From an uncultured Oscillochloris sp. (GTDB lineage: Bacteria; Chloroflexota; Chloroflexia; Chloroflexales; Chloroflexaceae): a stretch of 6,816 bases of DNA. The notes beneath the pieces were generated by a model. The model did no database searches. It was not told the origin of the DNA and saw only the letters and a program-made list of their open reading frames with translations. Made by a program: the position numbers and the translations under genes. Within the stretch, counting starts at the first letter, position 1. Each line of letters begins with the position of its first letter. Location: positions 1 to 6,816 of the forward strand of contig CAIRFY010000182.1 in assembly GCA_903877945.1 (NCBI GenBank), read 5' to 3'. Below are positions 1 to 6,276 of this stretch, one piece after another.

Positions 1-6
1 GCGTCC

Positions 7-66
7 TGTCATTCTGAGCGAAGCGAAGAATCCCGGTCGGGACGCTTCGCTTCGCTCACCGTGACA
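7..66. repeat. Imperfect palindrome of the gcgaagcgaag family (REP/MITE-like)
   Basis: Positions 7-35 pair with 38-66 across a 2-base loop, with 24 of 29 positions complementary by eye. The core is gagcgaagcgaag on the left and its reverse complement cttcgcttcgctc on the right. The same core forms the tip of the larger inverted repeat at 130-204, so this is one of two copies of a dispersed palindromic family. Such units are known from many bacterial genomes and give spurious proteins containing 'HAERSEAS'. The unit could act as an extragenic structured RNA or a non-autonomous mobile repeat. Nothing in the sequence decides which. Confidence 0.75.
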
Positions 67-92
67 GCGTTACTTCTGCGCTGCGCTATTGC

Positions 93-241
93 GTTAGGGA
101 CGCGGAAATTTTTAAGTATCCCATCGTCATGTCACGCGGAGCGAAGCGAAGCGTCCCGGCATCCGTATCGCCCGCCGGGACGCTTCGCTTCGCTCAGCGT
201 GACATGACGATGGGATACTTAAAAATTTCCGCGTCCCTAAC
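93..241. repeat. Long near-perfect inverted repeat (68-bp arms) just before the secreted-protein gene
   Basis: The left arm 93-160 is the reverse complement of the right arm 174-241 at 67 of 68 positions. The one mismatch is at 138. A 13-base loop lies at 161-173. The outer 45 bp of each arm (93-137 and 197-241) are unrelated to the palindrome at 7-66 and include an AT-rich ggaaatttttaagtatc block. The inner part is a second copy of the gcgaagcgaag palindrome family. The right arm ends one base before the ribosome binding site of the gene at 253, so a transcript starting upstream of the repeat would carry a very stable hairpin at its leader. I see no clear target-site duplication at the ends. 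It may be a MITE-like insertion or a structured leader. Confidence 0.9.
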
Positions 242-247
242 GGGAGG
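242..247 (+). promoter_or_regulatory. Ribosome binding site for the ELW-repeat/CBM6 gene
   Basis: The string GGGAGG sits five bases before the ATG at 253 and directly follows the inverted repeat. An ATG at 248-250 lies too close to it and opens only ATGAAATGA, a two-codon frame whose stop overlaps the true start. A GTGACA resembling a -35 box (199-204) followed by AT-rich DNA (219-228) lies in the right arm, but no well-spaced -10 is visible, so the promoter is not assigned. Confidence 0.75.
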
Positions 248-252
248 ATGAA

Positions 253-2025
253 ATGAGTACACCTACATGGCGCGGACGGCTTGGCCTGATGGGTTTGCTG
301 GTGGTGGCCCTGCTGGGCGCAGCGACCCCGGCGCAGGCGACGGGTGGCCCGGCGGTGCCGGTGAAGATCGTTGCCCCCCAGCCCTACCAGCCGGGGTTTT
401 CGATCATGAGTGGCTTTATGGATGTGAACGGGACGATTTTCTTTGCGGCACAGGATGATACCCACGGTGAGGAATTGTGGAAGAGCGATGGCACCACCGC
501 TGGCACAGTGCTGGTCAAGGACGTCCAACCCGGCGCGGGGAGTTCGTCGCCCTCCCAACTGACGAGTTTCAACGGGAAACTGCTCTTCTCTGCGGATGAC
601 GGTAGCCACGGCCAGGAGCTATGGATGAGCGACGGTACCGCCGCTGGCACGCTCCTCGTCAAGGATATTCTGATTGGGGTGGCGTCCGCGATCACATCAA
701 CTCCAACGATTGTGGTGTCGGGCGGGCGCGCCTTTTTTGTCGCCGATGACGGTAGCCACGGTCGGCAACTCTGGGTGAGCGATGGCACCCCGGTGGGTAC
801 GCAACTACTGAAGACCATCAACATCCCCACCCCCGGCCCATTTGGGTATTGGCCCACGAATCTGACCAATGTTAGCGGCACGCTGTTCTTCACCACGAGC
901 GACCAAGGCAGTAGTAGCGACACGCTTTGGAAGAGCGACGGGACGACCGCCGGCACCGTGGCGGTTAAGGTCTTACCGCCCGGTTTTTTAGAAAGCTCAA
1001 TGGTTCAGCATCTGACTGCGGTCGGGCAGAAGCTGTTTTTCATCGTTTGGGTAGATCTCTGGGTCAGTGATGGCACTTCCGCTGGTACCATCAAGCTCAT
1101 GGATCGCATTGGTGATTCCGCGTTCACCTCGACGGCCTTCGACGGTGCGTTTATTTGGACGGCAAACCCCAATCAGATCGGGACGAGCGACGGCAGTGTT
1201 ACGGGCACCGTGATCCTCAAGCAGTTCGCAACCGGGACGACGGTAACGGCCCTGCTGAGTACCGTGGGCAAAACCATCTTCTTCGACACCCATGATAGCG
1301 CGGGAACAAACCTCTGGACGAGCGACGGCACCGCCACCGGGACGGTGCTGGTCACGACGTTCGCCGGGACGATAGACTACCCATTCTCCGATGAGGGTAT
1401 CAGCATTGCCGGACGCTTGGTATTTAGTACCTGCGGGTATGCCGCTGGGTGCCAGCTTTGGCGCAGCGACGGGAGCGCAACAGGCACTGTGCCGCTCACC
1501 AGCCAGCCATATCAGCCAACCACCGTCGCCGCCCGCACCTACATCCAGGCCGAGAACTACGACCTCGGCGGTGAGGGGGTGGCCTACCACACCAGCGACA
1601 CCGTCAATCGGGGCGGCACATACCGACCCACGGAGGGCGTTGGGCTTACGACGGGCAATATCGACGGCAGCAGCGGGATTATCCTGGGCTGGACAAAGCC
1701 CGGCGAGTGGCTGAACTACACCGTGGACATCGCACGCACGCGGGCCTACACGCTGGAGGTAGCCCTGGCCGCACCGGGTGTTGGCGGCAGCTTTCACGTT
1801 ACGCTGGATGGGGCCGATGTGAGCGGGCCAGTGGCCGTGCCTGACACGGGAAGCTGGAATACATGGACGACGATCAGCGGGCCAGCGCTGCACCTGCCAT
1901 CAGGACGCCACACCTTGCGCCTGGTGTTCGATAGCGCCAACCCAACCGGGTACGTGGCGAACATCGACTATTTCGTCCTCGATGGATCAACGAATTCGCT
2001 CAATCTGCCGCTGGTGCGGCGATAA
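253..2025 (+). CDS. Secreted ELWxxDGT-repeat protein with C-terminal CBM6 carbohydrate-binding module
   Basis: The product has 590 residues. The N-terminus reads as a Sec signal peptide: Arg at 7 and 9, a hydrophobic core at about 10-24, and AQA at 27-29 as a likely cleavage site. Eight repeats with the theme (E/Q/T/D/N)LWxSDGTxxGTxxx follow, with the LW position near residues 75, 123, 173, 225, 269, 309, 354 and 402. They are spaced 40-52 residues apart, suggesting a propeller-like or stacked beta fold. The sixth copy (QIGTSDGSVTGT) has lost its Trp. Residues about 428-578 match a family 6 carbohydrate-binding module: IQAENYD start, GEWLNYTV strand, Trp535 and Trp538, and ANIDYFVLD end. The protein ends LNLPLVRR, a tail I associate with exported Chloroflexi proteins. 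No catalytic domain is visible, so the likely role is polysaccharide or cell-surface binding outside the cell. The start is fixed by GGGAGG five bases upstream. Confidence 0.9.
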   Translation: MSTPTWRGRLGLMGLLVVALLGAATPAQATGGPAVPVKIVAPQPYQPGFSIMSGFMDVNGTIFFAAQDDTHGEELWKSDGTTAGTVLVKDVQPGAGSSSPSQLTSFNGKLLFSADDGSHGQELWMSDGTAAGTLLVKDILIGVASAITSTPTIVVSGGRAFFVADDGSHGRQLWVSDGTPVGTQLLKTINIPTPGPFGYWPTNLTNVSGTLFFTTSDQGSSSDTLWKSDGTTAGTVAVKVLPPGFLESSMVQHLTAVGQKLFFIVWVDLWVSDGTSAGTIKLMDRIGDSAFTSTAFDGAFIWTANPNQIGTSDGSVTGTVILKQFATGTTVTALLSTVGKTIFFDTHDSAGTNLWTSDGTATGTVLVTTFAGTIDYPFSDEGISIAGRLVFSTCGYAAGCQLWRSDGSATGTVPLTSQPYQPTTVAARTYIQAENYDLGGEGVAYHTSDTVNRGGTYRPTEGVGLTTGNIDGSSGIILGWTKPGEWLNYTVDIARTRAYTLEVALAAPGVGGSFHVTLDGADVSGPVAVPDTGSWNTWTTISGPALHLPSGRHTLRLVFDSANPTGYVANIDYFVLDGSTNSLNLPLVRR

Positions 2026-2026
2026 C

Positions 2027-2069
2027 GGCGGGGATACGTGCCCGTTAACGTAAATGGCCCTTCCCCGCC
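2027..2069 (+). terminator. Possible weak hairpin after the CBM6 gene
   Basis: GGCGGGGA (2027-2034) is the exact reverse complement of TCCCCGCC (2062-2069), two bases after the stop codon. The loop is 27 bases and no T-run follows, so this is not a classical intrinsic terminator. It is the only hairpin seen close to the end of this gene. Confidence 0.2.
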
Positions 2070-2128
2070 CGCACGAGCAAGGCTCCCGCTCTTCTCACCG
2101 AATGCGGGGTTTAATCCCAATACTTTTC

Positions 2129-2439
2129 GCAATACCTTCGCCAATTATCCGGTGAGCCGGTCAGCGGGGAGCGGATGGATACGCCCAAGCCGCGTCACCT
2201 GTGCCAGAAGCCGACGCAATAAACCCGGCTCTGGTTTTTCCGGAAGGAGTTTAATCACTTCCTCGGCATAGGAACGCCCTCGGTAGTGCGCCTTGAGATC
2301 CAACACGCTGCGGTTTGGGTCGGTGTCCCGTAGAATGGTTTCCATGGCTTTTGTGGTTCTTCCGTTGTTTGGGTTTGAACATCCCAACGGTACCACAGAA
2401 GCCGCTTTCGTTCGCGGTCAGTTTTGGCGAAGGTATTGC
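2129..2439. repeat. Segment bracketed by perfect 16-bp inverted repeats (possible MITE or element remnant)
   Basis: GCAATACCTTCGCCAA at 2129-2144 recurs as its exact reverse complement at 2424-2439. A chance 16-bp match is unlikely in a window this size. The 311-bp segment lies in the gap between two convergent genes, a typical landing place for small insertions. The right end sits in a 10-bp palindrome TATTGCAATA (2434-2443). No convincing target-site duplication is visible, and similarity between the two ends stops after 16 bp. The stop codon of the small minus-strand ORF at 2145-2345 abuts the left repeat. I do not recognise the terminal sequence as a named IS family. Confidence 0.5.
2145..2345 (-). 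CDS. Doubtful small hypothetical protein inside the 16-bp inverted-repeat segment
   Basis: A 66-residue frame runs from ATG (2343-2345) to TAA at 2145-2147. It begins METILRDTDPNRSV and is rich in Leu, Arg and Pro, with no membrane segment or signal peptide. I do not recognise the family. A frame extension to GTG at 2396 is possible but has no better start. The nearest Shine-Dalgarno-like string (GGAAG) is about 13 bases from the ATG, which is too far for comfort. The frame ends exactly against the left 16-bp repeat and lies wholly within the bracketed segment, so it may be the residue of a mobile element's gene or a chance ORF. Its amino-acid mix (RGRSYAEEVIKLLPEKPEP) looks more protein-like than the competing frames, which is the only positive point. 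Confidence 0.25.
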   Translation of the reverse strand: METILRDTDPNRSVLDLKAHYRGRSYAEEVIKLLPEKPEPGLLRRLLAQVTRLGRIHPLPADRLTG

Positions 2440-2476
2440 AATAATGGCCCGTTTGTCGCGAATCCTGACCATACCC

Positions 2477-4159
2477 TTACGATGTGCGGCGCAGATCGAT
2501 CCCCAGACTCTCGGCGACCGAGATGAGCTTCGCCAGGAACAGTGGTAGCGAGTCAAAGGCACCGTCGCCGCCGCTCTGCAGCACCGTGAGTTGGTGGATC
2601 TCCGGCATATGCGCCGCGAGTTCCGGCAAGCGATCCACCAGCCGGCTGGCCAGATCACGCTCGCCCATCAGATTGCGTACCTCCTGGCGCACGCGCTCGA
2701 TCTCGGTGTCCTGCGCTGCGGTCGCGAGGCGCACCCGGTCGGTGGCTTCCTGCAACTCCAACTGCGCGAGCGTCTCCCGCCGCACGCGTTCACGATTCGC
2801 GTGCTGCTGCTGCTGGCGGAGCGCATCTTCCTGCGCCTGCACCGCCTGGCGCAGCTCCGCCTCGATCTGTTTGAAGGTCATCTCACGGGCGATGCGCTGC
2901 TGCTCCGCCTCAAGCTGGCTGGCCGCCAGGCGCGTCTCCTCGGCCATCTCCTGCAAGGCGCGGGCGACCTGCAGCGCCTTGCCCTGCGCTCCGGCATCCG
3001 CATCCAGCTGCGCCCGCGTAAGCGCCTCGGCCTGGGCGCGCCGGAGCGCGTCGAGGGTCGTCTCCTGGGCGATCCGTGCGGCCTCGGCGCTTCGCCGCCG
3101 CTCCGCTTCTTGACGCGCCAGTGCGGTTTCCAACTCAAGCTGCAGCTGCTGCCGCGTGGTCTGCTGCTCGCGGGTAAAGCGCATGCCCTCCTGCTCCAGC
3201 CGGATCTCCTGCGCCTCGGTTTGTTTGGTCTGGGTTGTGCGGGCAATCTCGACCATCGTTTCCGCCTCGCTGGTTTCGGCCAGCTTGCGGTTTTGCAGCT
3301 CCTTCACCCGGATCTCGTCTTGGGCCAGCAGGTAGCTGATCCGCGCCGTTTTCTCCTGCTCATAGCGGAACGGTGCCTGGAGATCCTCCCACAGCCGCTG
3401 CGAACTGACCAGCGCCTCCTTGATCTGCACGGTGACGATTTTGATACCCAGGCCCTCGTCGGCATCATCCCCGCGACCCTCGGCCACGGCTTTCAGGCGT
3501 GCGGTCAGCTCGGCAATGATCGGCTCTTTGTCGGTCAACACCTCTTCGACGCTCATCGTGGCAATCTTGTCCTTGATCGCCGCCTCGGCCTGCTCGCGCA
3601 GTTGCGCATTGACGATCCCCAGCGGGTCGCGCATATCGGAGAAATCAAGCTTGCGGTAGGCGACGCTGAAATCGTTGATCTGCCACTGGACATAGGCCAA
3701 CACATTGATGCCCTGCTTTTCGCGGCTGATGCTGTTGGCGACAATCCCGATCGTCTGCATCGCGGCGGGAACCACCAAATAGGCGTCGGTGTAGGGGTTG
3801 TAGCGAAACGAGAGTCCCATCCCGATGGTCACCGGCGCGGGTCGGCCGATCCGGGTATGCACCACATAGACATTCGGCGGCACAATGATCTGCTTGAAGA
3901 TCCAGAAGCCGGTCTCGCGGACGGGGATTGGCTCCTTCTCAAGCTGGAGTTGCTCGGAGGTTTTGAGCAGGCTGACGGGCACCGGAGCGGGGGCCGCCCG
4001 GCGACGTGCTTGCGGCGACGGCGATCCTGGCGCGGACGACGGAGCCGCCAAAGAGGATATCGCGGCGTCGAATGACGGCTCGCGGGGTGGCGCTTCGGCC
4101 TGTTGGACGCCTTGTTGCTCCTGAAACACATCGGCGGCGGCTTTGCGACGTTGCTGCAT
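2477..4159 (-). CDS. SPFH/band-7 domain (flotillin-like) protein with long coiled coil
   Basis: The product has 560 residues from the ATG at 4157-4159. A longer frame to 4198 exists, but AAGGAGGT four bases before this ATG fixes the start. Residues about 22-62 are Pro/Ala-rich and probably disordered. Residues about 82-250 fit an SPFH/band-7 domain: VYVVHTRIGR, GMGLSFRYNPYTDAYLVVP, an AYVQWQINDFSVAYRKL strand, then the helical IVNAQLREQAEAAIKDKI and SVEEVL segment. Residues about 264-499 are a continuous Glu/Gln/Arg/Ala-rich coiled coil. A short C-terminal part with more hydrophobic residues follows (SLPLFLAKLISVAESLGI). Flotillin-type proteins organise membrane microdomains or act as oligomeric scaffolds. 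No transmembrane helix or signal peptide is visible here, so it may attach to membranes peripherally or be cytosolic. It lies 126 bp downstream of the flavoprotein gene on the same strand. The SPFH call is firm, the cellular role is not known. Confidence 0.88.
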   Translation of the reverse strand: MQQRRKAAADVFQEQQGVQQAEAPPREPSFDAAISSLAAPSSAPGSPSPQARRRAAPAPVPVSLLKTSEQLQLEKEPIPVRETGFWIFKQIIVPPNVYVVHTRIGRPAPVTIGMGLSFRYNPYTDAYLVVPAAMQTIGIVANSISREKQGINVLAYVQWQINDFSVAYRKLDFSDMRDPLGIVNAQLREQAEAAIKDKIATMSVEEVLTDKEPIIAELTARLKAVAEGRGDDADEGLGIKIVTVQIKEALVSSQRLWEDLQAPFRYEQEKTARISYLLAQDEIRVKELQNRKLAETSEAETMVEIARTTQTKQTEAQEIRLEQEGMRFTREQQTTRQQLQLELETALARQEAERRRSAEAARIAQETTLDALRRAQAEALTRAQLDADAGAQGKALQVARALQEMAEETRLAASQLEAEQQRIAREMTFKQIEAELRQAVQAQEDALRQQQQHANRERVRRETLAQLELQEATDRVRLATAAQDTEIERVRQEVRNLMGERDLASRLVDRLPELAAHMPEIHQLTVLQSGGDGAFDSLPLFLAKLISVAESLGIDLRRTS

Positions 4160-4163
4160 ATCG

Positions 4164-4171
4164 ACCTCCTT
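4164..4171 (-). promoter_or_regulatory. Strong Shine-Dalgarno deciding the SPFH gene start
   Basis: Read on the minus strand, AAGGAGGT is followed by CGAT and then ATG at 4159-4157. This consensus site argues for translation from this ATG, 13 codons inside the longest open frame. The 126-bp gap to the upstream gene shows no recognisable promoter and no U-tailed hairpin, so read-through from the flavoprotein gene is possible. Confidence 0.85.
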
Positions 4172-4285
4172 GTGTACGGTGGAAGACGGGGACTGCACGC
4201 AAGATACGCAGCGGCGCGGCAGAATGTTCCATAGGACGAGGTTCAGATCCGCTCTCCCTGGCAGTGCGGAGGCGCGGAAGCGCTG

Positions 4286-5674
4286 CTAGTTGGTATATTT
4301 CGCAACCACCAGCTTGTGCGGCTGGACCATTTGCGCCTTGATTAGTTTGTCGAACTTCTTCCGAATGGGGGGCAGATTGATAATCGGCACGACAAAGGTA
4401 TTCAGCAGGGTGGTGCCGAGCGCGGCCTGCGGGAAGGTCTTGTACAGGCCCATCCGGGCGTAGGCGCGATGGTCGGCGGGGAAGATCATGCGCAGGCGGC
4501 CATAGATGTCATCGCGGAAAATCTTCATCCCCCCCACCCCGAGGAACGTCTGGGGGCGGAGGTAGCCGGCCTGGGCGTAGTTCAGGGCGCGGGCCATTAG
4601 CTGGTCGAGCAGGCGGTCGAGATCCGCAGAATCACCACTCTCGTCGCTGACGACGCCGACCAGGTTCGCGCCTTGAAATGCAAAGAAGCCACGGAAGATC
4701 TCCAGCAGGTTGGGCACCTGCCCAAGCGGGCCAGCGATAACCAGGGCCACCTGCTTGCCCACCAGGACGGGCGTGTGGGTGTTGAAGAAGATCCGGTCGA
4801 AGAACATCTTCCAGCGCGCCGACAGGTAGCGGTCGACCATCCGTCCGGCATAGACAAGCACATCGGCGGTCATCACCGTGGAGGTGTAGAATTCAATGTA
4901 GCCGTCTTTGCCGGTGTAGGCGCACTCGTAATTGGCACCGCACTCCAGGCAGCCCAGACAGCCGGATTTCATGTCGAGGTCATGGATGTTGACCACGCGC
5001 ACCTCGCCCGCAAACGCGCTGCGGCAGCGGGCGACCATGTGGGCGAGGTTGCTATCGGCCAAGTTGGCATCATGGAGCAAGACCACCTTCTTCCCGGCGG
5101 TCGAGACGGGGGCGGATGGAAGCGTAGGCTGGTACGAAAACGCGCGCGAGATCAGGGGCGGATACTGGCGCTGGGTTGGGACCTGGTTCTCGATAGCCTC
5201 CAGGAACTGCCGGCCAAACTGGGTGAGCTGCTTCCGGCCCTCTTCGGTAAGCAGGTCGTGCATATCGGGAGAGAACGAGTCGACAAAGCGCATCTCCAGG
5301 TCATCGCAGATGGCGTGGATGTAGTTGTGGGCGGTATGATCAAAGAAGTGGATGGAGGTCGAGAGCGCAGCGGTGTACTTCCCGGCAAAGGCATCGTGCG
5401 CGCCACGCTCAAAGATGAGCTCGATAAAGCGTTTGTAGTGCGCGTGGACGATGAGGATATACAGAGAAAAGCCCCAGAGCACGGCATCCGATTCGCGGAT
5501 CTGGTCGATGACCGTGTCGAAGGCGGCGCGGTCATGTTCGAGCCGCTTGAGCCGCTGCGCAATATGGAGTATGGTGAACTCATGCTGGGGGTAGATCTTG
5601 GCCAGGTAGGCCACAGACTGCATCGTAACGCTCAACTCCCCCTTGGGGCTGCCGTTAAGGACCGTGATCTTCAC
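4286..5674 (-). CDS. Tandem-flavodoxin NAD(P)H-dependent oxidoreductase with Cys4 (iron-sulfur flavoprotein-type) motif
   Basis: The product has 462 residues starting at GTG (5672-5674), with AGGAGG seven bases upstream. Two flavodoxin-like halves are visible. The first (1 to about 165) opens KITVLNGSPKGE, an FMN-phosphate loop pattern, and carries SIHFFDHTAHNYIH and DMHDLLTEEG. The second (about 195-370) opens KKVVLLHDANLADSNLAHM and contains C239-x2-C242-x2-C245-x5-C251, followed by DGYIEFYTSTVMTADVLVYAG and a KMFFDRIF helix. The compact cysteine set fits the CX2CX2CX4-7C pattern of archaeal iron-sulfur flavoproteins, so a 4Fe-4S cluster plus FMN is likely. The tail (GVGGMKIFRDDIYG, ADHRAYARMGLYKTFPQ) matches what I recall of long flavodoxin-family oxidoreductases from Firmicutes. 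It probably acts in the cytoplasm as an electron-transfer reductase; the substrate is unknown. Its start overlaps the stop of the small upstream gene by four bases. Confidence 0.88.
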   Translation of the reverse strand: MKITVLNGSPKGELSVTMQSVAYLAKIYPQHEFTILHIAQRLKRLEHDRAAFDTVIDQIRESDAVLWGFSLYILIVHAHYKRFIELIFERGAHDAFAGKYTAALSTSIHFFDHTAHNYIHAICDDLEMRFVDSFSPDMHDLLTEEGRKQLTQFGRQFLEAIENQVPTQRQYPPLISRAFSYQPTLPSAPVSTAGKKVVLLHDANLADSNLAHMVARCRSAFAGEVRVVNIHDLDMKSGCLGCLECGANYECAYTGKDGYIEFYTSTVMTADVLVYAGRMVDRYLSARWKMFFDRIFFNTHTPVLVGKQVALVIAGPLGQVPNLLEIFRGFFAFQGANLVGVVSDESGDSADLDRLLDQLMARALNYAQAGYLRPQTFLGVGGMKIFRDDIYGRLRMIFPADHRAYARMGLYKTFPQAALGTTLLNTFVVPIINLPPIRKKFDKLIKAQMVQPHKLVVAKYTN

Positions 5675-5901
5675 AGGTGTTCCTCCTGTTCATCCGTTCG
5701 TTCACGCTGCCGCTTGACGCTGATGATGATCCGCCCGAGGTCGCGGATCGTGCGCAGCACGCCGTGCAGACTGGCCTGGTCAACCAGCGGGCTCGCGAGG
5801 GTGGTCGTGCCGTCGTCCGCAACGGTCATGGTCAGCCCGGCGAACCAGGCCGCCCAGTGCGCGGCCTGGGTGCCTTGCACCCGCCGCACATAGGTAGACA
5901 C
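5671..5901 (-). CDS. Small uncharacterised protein with Chloroflexi-type 'VDQASLHGVL' core
   Basis: From the GTG at 5899-5901 the product has 76 residues: STYVRRVQG, AAHWAAWFAGLTMTVADDGTTTL, SPLVDQASLHGVLRTIRDLGRIIISV, then a charged tail rich in Arg and Glu. I recall short Chloroflexi proteins of the form 'RVxGxLxxxWxxWFxGLxI...GPVVDQAALHGLLxxIRDLGLxLLSV', and this fits from near its first residue. Their function is unknown to me. The start is uncertain. The frame stays open to an ATG at 6015 (TTG at 6018), with another GTG at 5961, but codons between 5961 and about 5941 (TTA, ATA, AAA, CAT, ATA) are unlike the rest of the window, and none of the starts has a good Shine-Dalgarno. An AT-rich TATATT (minus strand, 5947-5942) could be a -10 box for a transcript starting just before 5901. 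The gene is translationally coupled to the flavoprotein gene. Confidence 0.7.
   Translation of the reverse strand: MSTYVRRVQGTQAAHWAAWFAGLTMTVADDGTTTLASPLVDQASLHGVLRTIRDLGRIIISVKRQRERTDEQEEHL
5682..5687 (-). promoter_or_regulatory. Ribosome binding site deciding the GTG start of the flavoprotein gene
   Basis: AGGAGG on the minus strand lies within the last codons of the upstream small gene and seven bases before GTG at 5674-5672. It explains why a GTG start overlapping a TGA stop (GTGA, 5674-5671) is believable and indicates coupled translation. Confidence 0.8.
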
Positions 5902-6276
5902 TTCTTCAGACTGGCCGACAACCGTTTCGTTCTTGAACTTGAATATATGTTTTATTAACACCCCCTTTCTGAAAGGATGACGCGCACGCAACGCCCCAAG
6001 GGCGTACGCACGCATCAATCCAGACGTGTCGGCAAAACAAAGAAGACACAGAGGCGGGGCCTATGGGAGGAGATGCACGAGGAGCGCGAAAAGGCTGCGC
6101 CTGGTACGTGAAGGACGACCAAAGCCTAGCCTGGTGGCCGAGGGTACATGTGGAGGTGAACAAGCGACCAGCAGATATCGACCTGCGTAACGCAGATCTG
6201 TACCGTAGCATAAGAAATCAGAATTGAATAGACTACTTATGGCCCATAAAAAGATCCATTTATACTTATCGGTAGA
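5902..6276. other. Intergenic region upstream of the flavoprotein operon
   Basis: No convincing gene is seen here. On the minus strand it holds a CCTTTC-A-GAAAGG palindrome (5976-5964) next to an AT-rich tract with TATATT (5947-5942), and a small ACGCCC/GGGCGT hairpin with a 3-base loop (5991-6005). These may form the operon's promoter and operator region, but no -35 box with proper spacing is visible. A plus-strand frame from ATG 6063 to TGA 6227 (54 residues, starting MGGDARGARKG) has only a weak GAGG eight bases upstream and no recognised similarity. I leave it uncalled. Confidence 0.4.

Noticed and set aside
127..609. Minus-strand 160-residue ORF containing CHAERSEASRR
   Set aside because: It is a translation of the palindromic repeat continued antisense into the ELW-repeat gene. 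'HAERSEAS' peptides are a known artefact of this repeat family.
997..1893. Minus-strand 298-residue ORF
   Set aside because: It lies antisense to the repeat/CBM6 gene, has no recognisable domain, and the plus-strand frame has clear repeats and a CBM6 module.
2591..4075. Plus-strand 494-residue ORF
   Set aside because: It is the antisense shadow of the SPFH gene; the long coiled coil of Glu, Gln, Arg and Ala codons keeps the opposite strand open. The protein is a Leu/Arg/Gly mix without a domain.
4160..4198. Longer start for the SPFH protein (13 more residues, MQSPSSTVHKEVD)
   Set aside because: The Shine-Dalgarno AAGGAGGT lies inside this extension, properly spaced to the ATG at 4159.
4673..5893. 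Plus-strand 406-residue ORF
   Set aside because: It is antisense to the tandem flavoprotein, which has conserved family motifs throughout.
6063..6227. Plus-strand 54-residue ORF (MGGDARGARKG...)
   Set aside because: Only a weak GAGG upstream, no similarity recognised, and the open frame is short enough for chance. I mention it under the intergenic region but do not call it.
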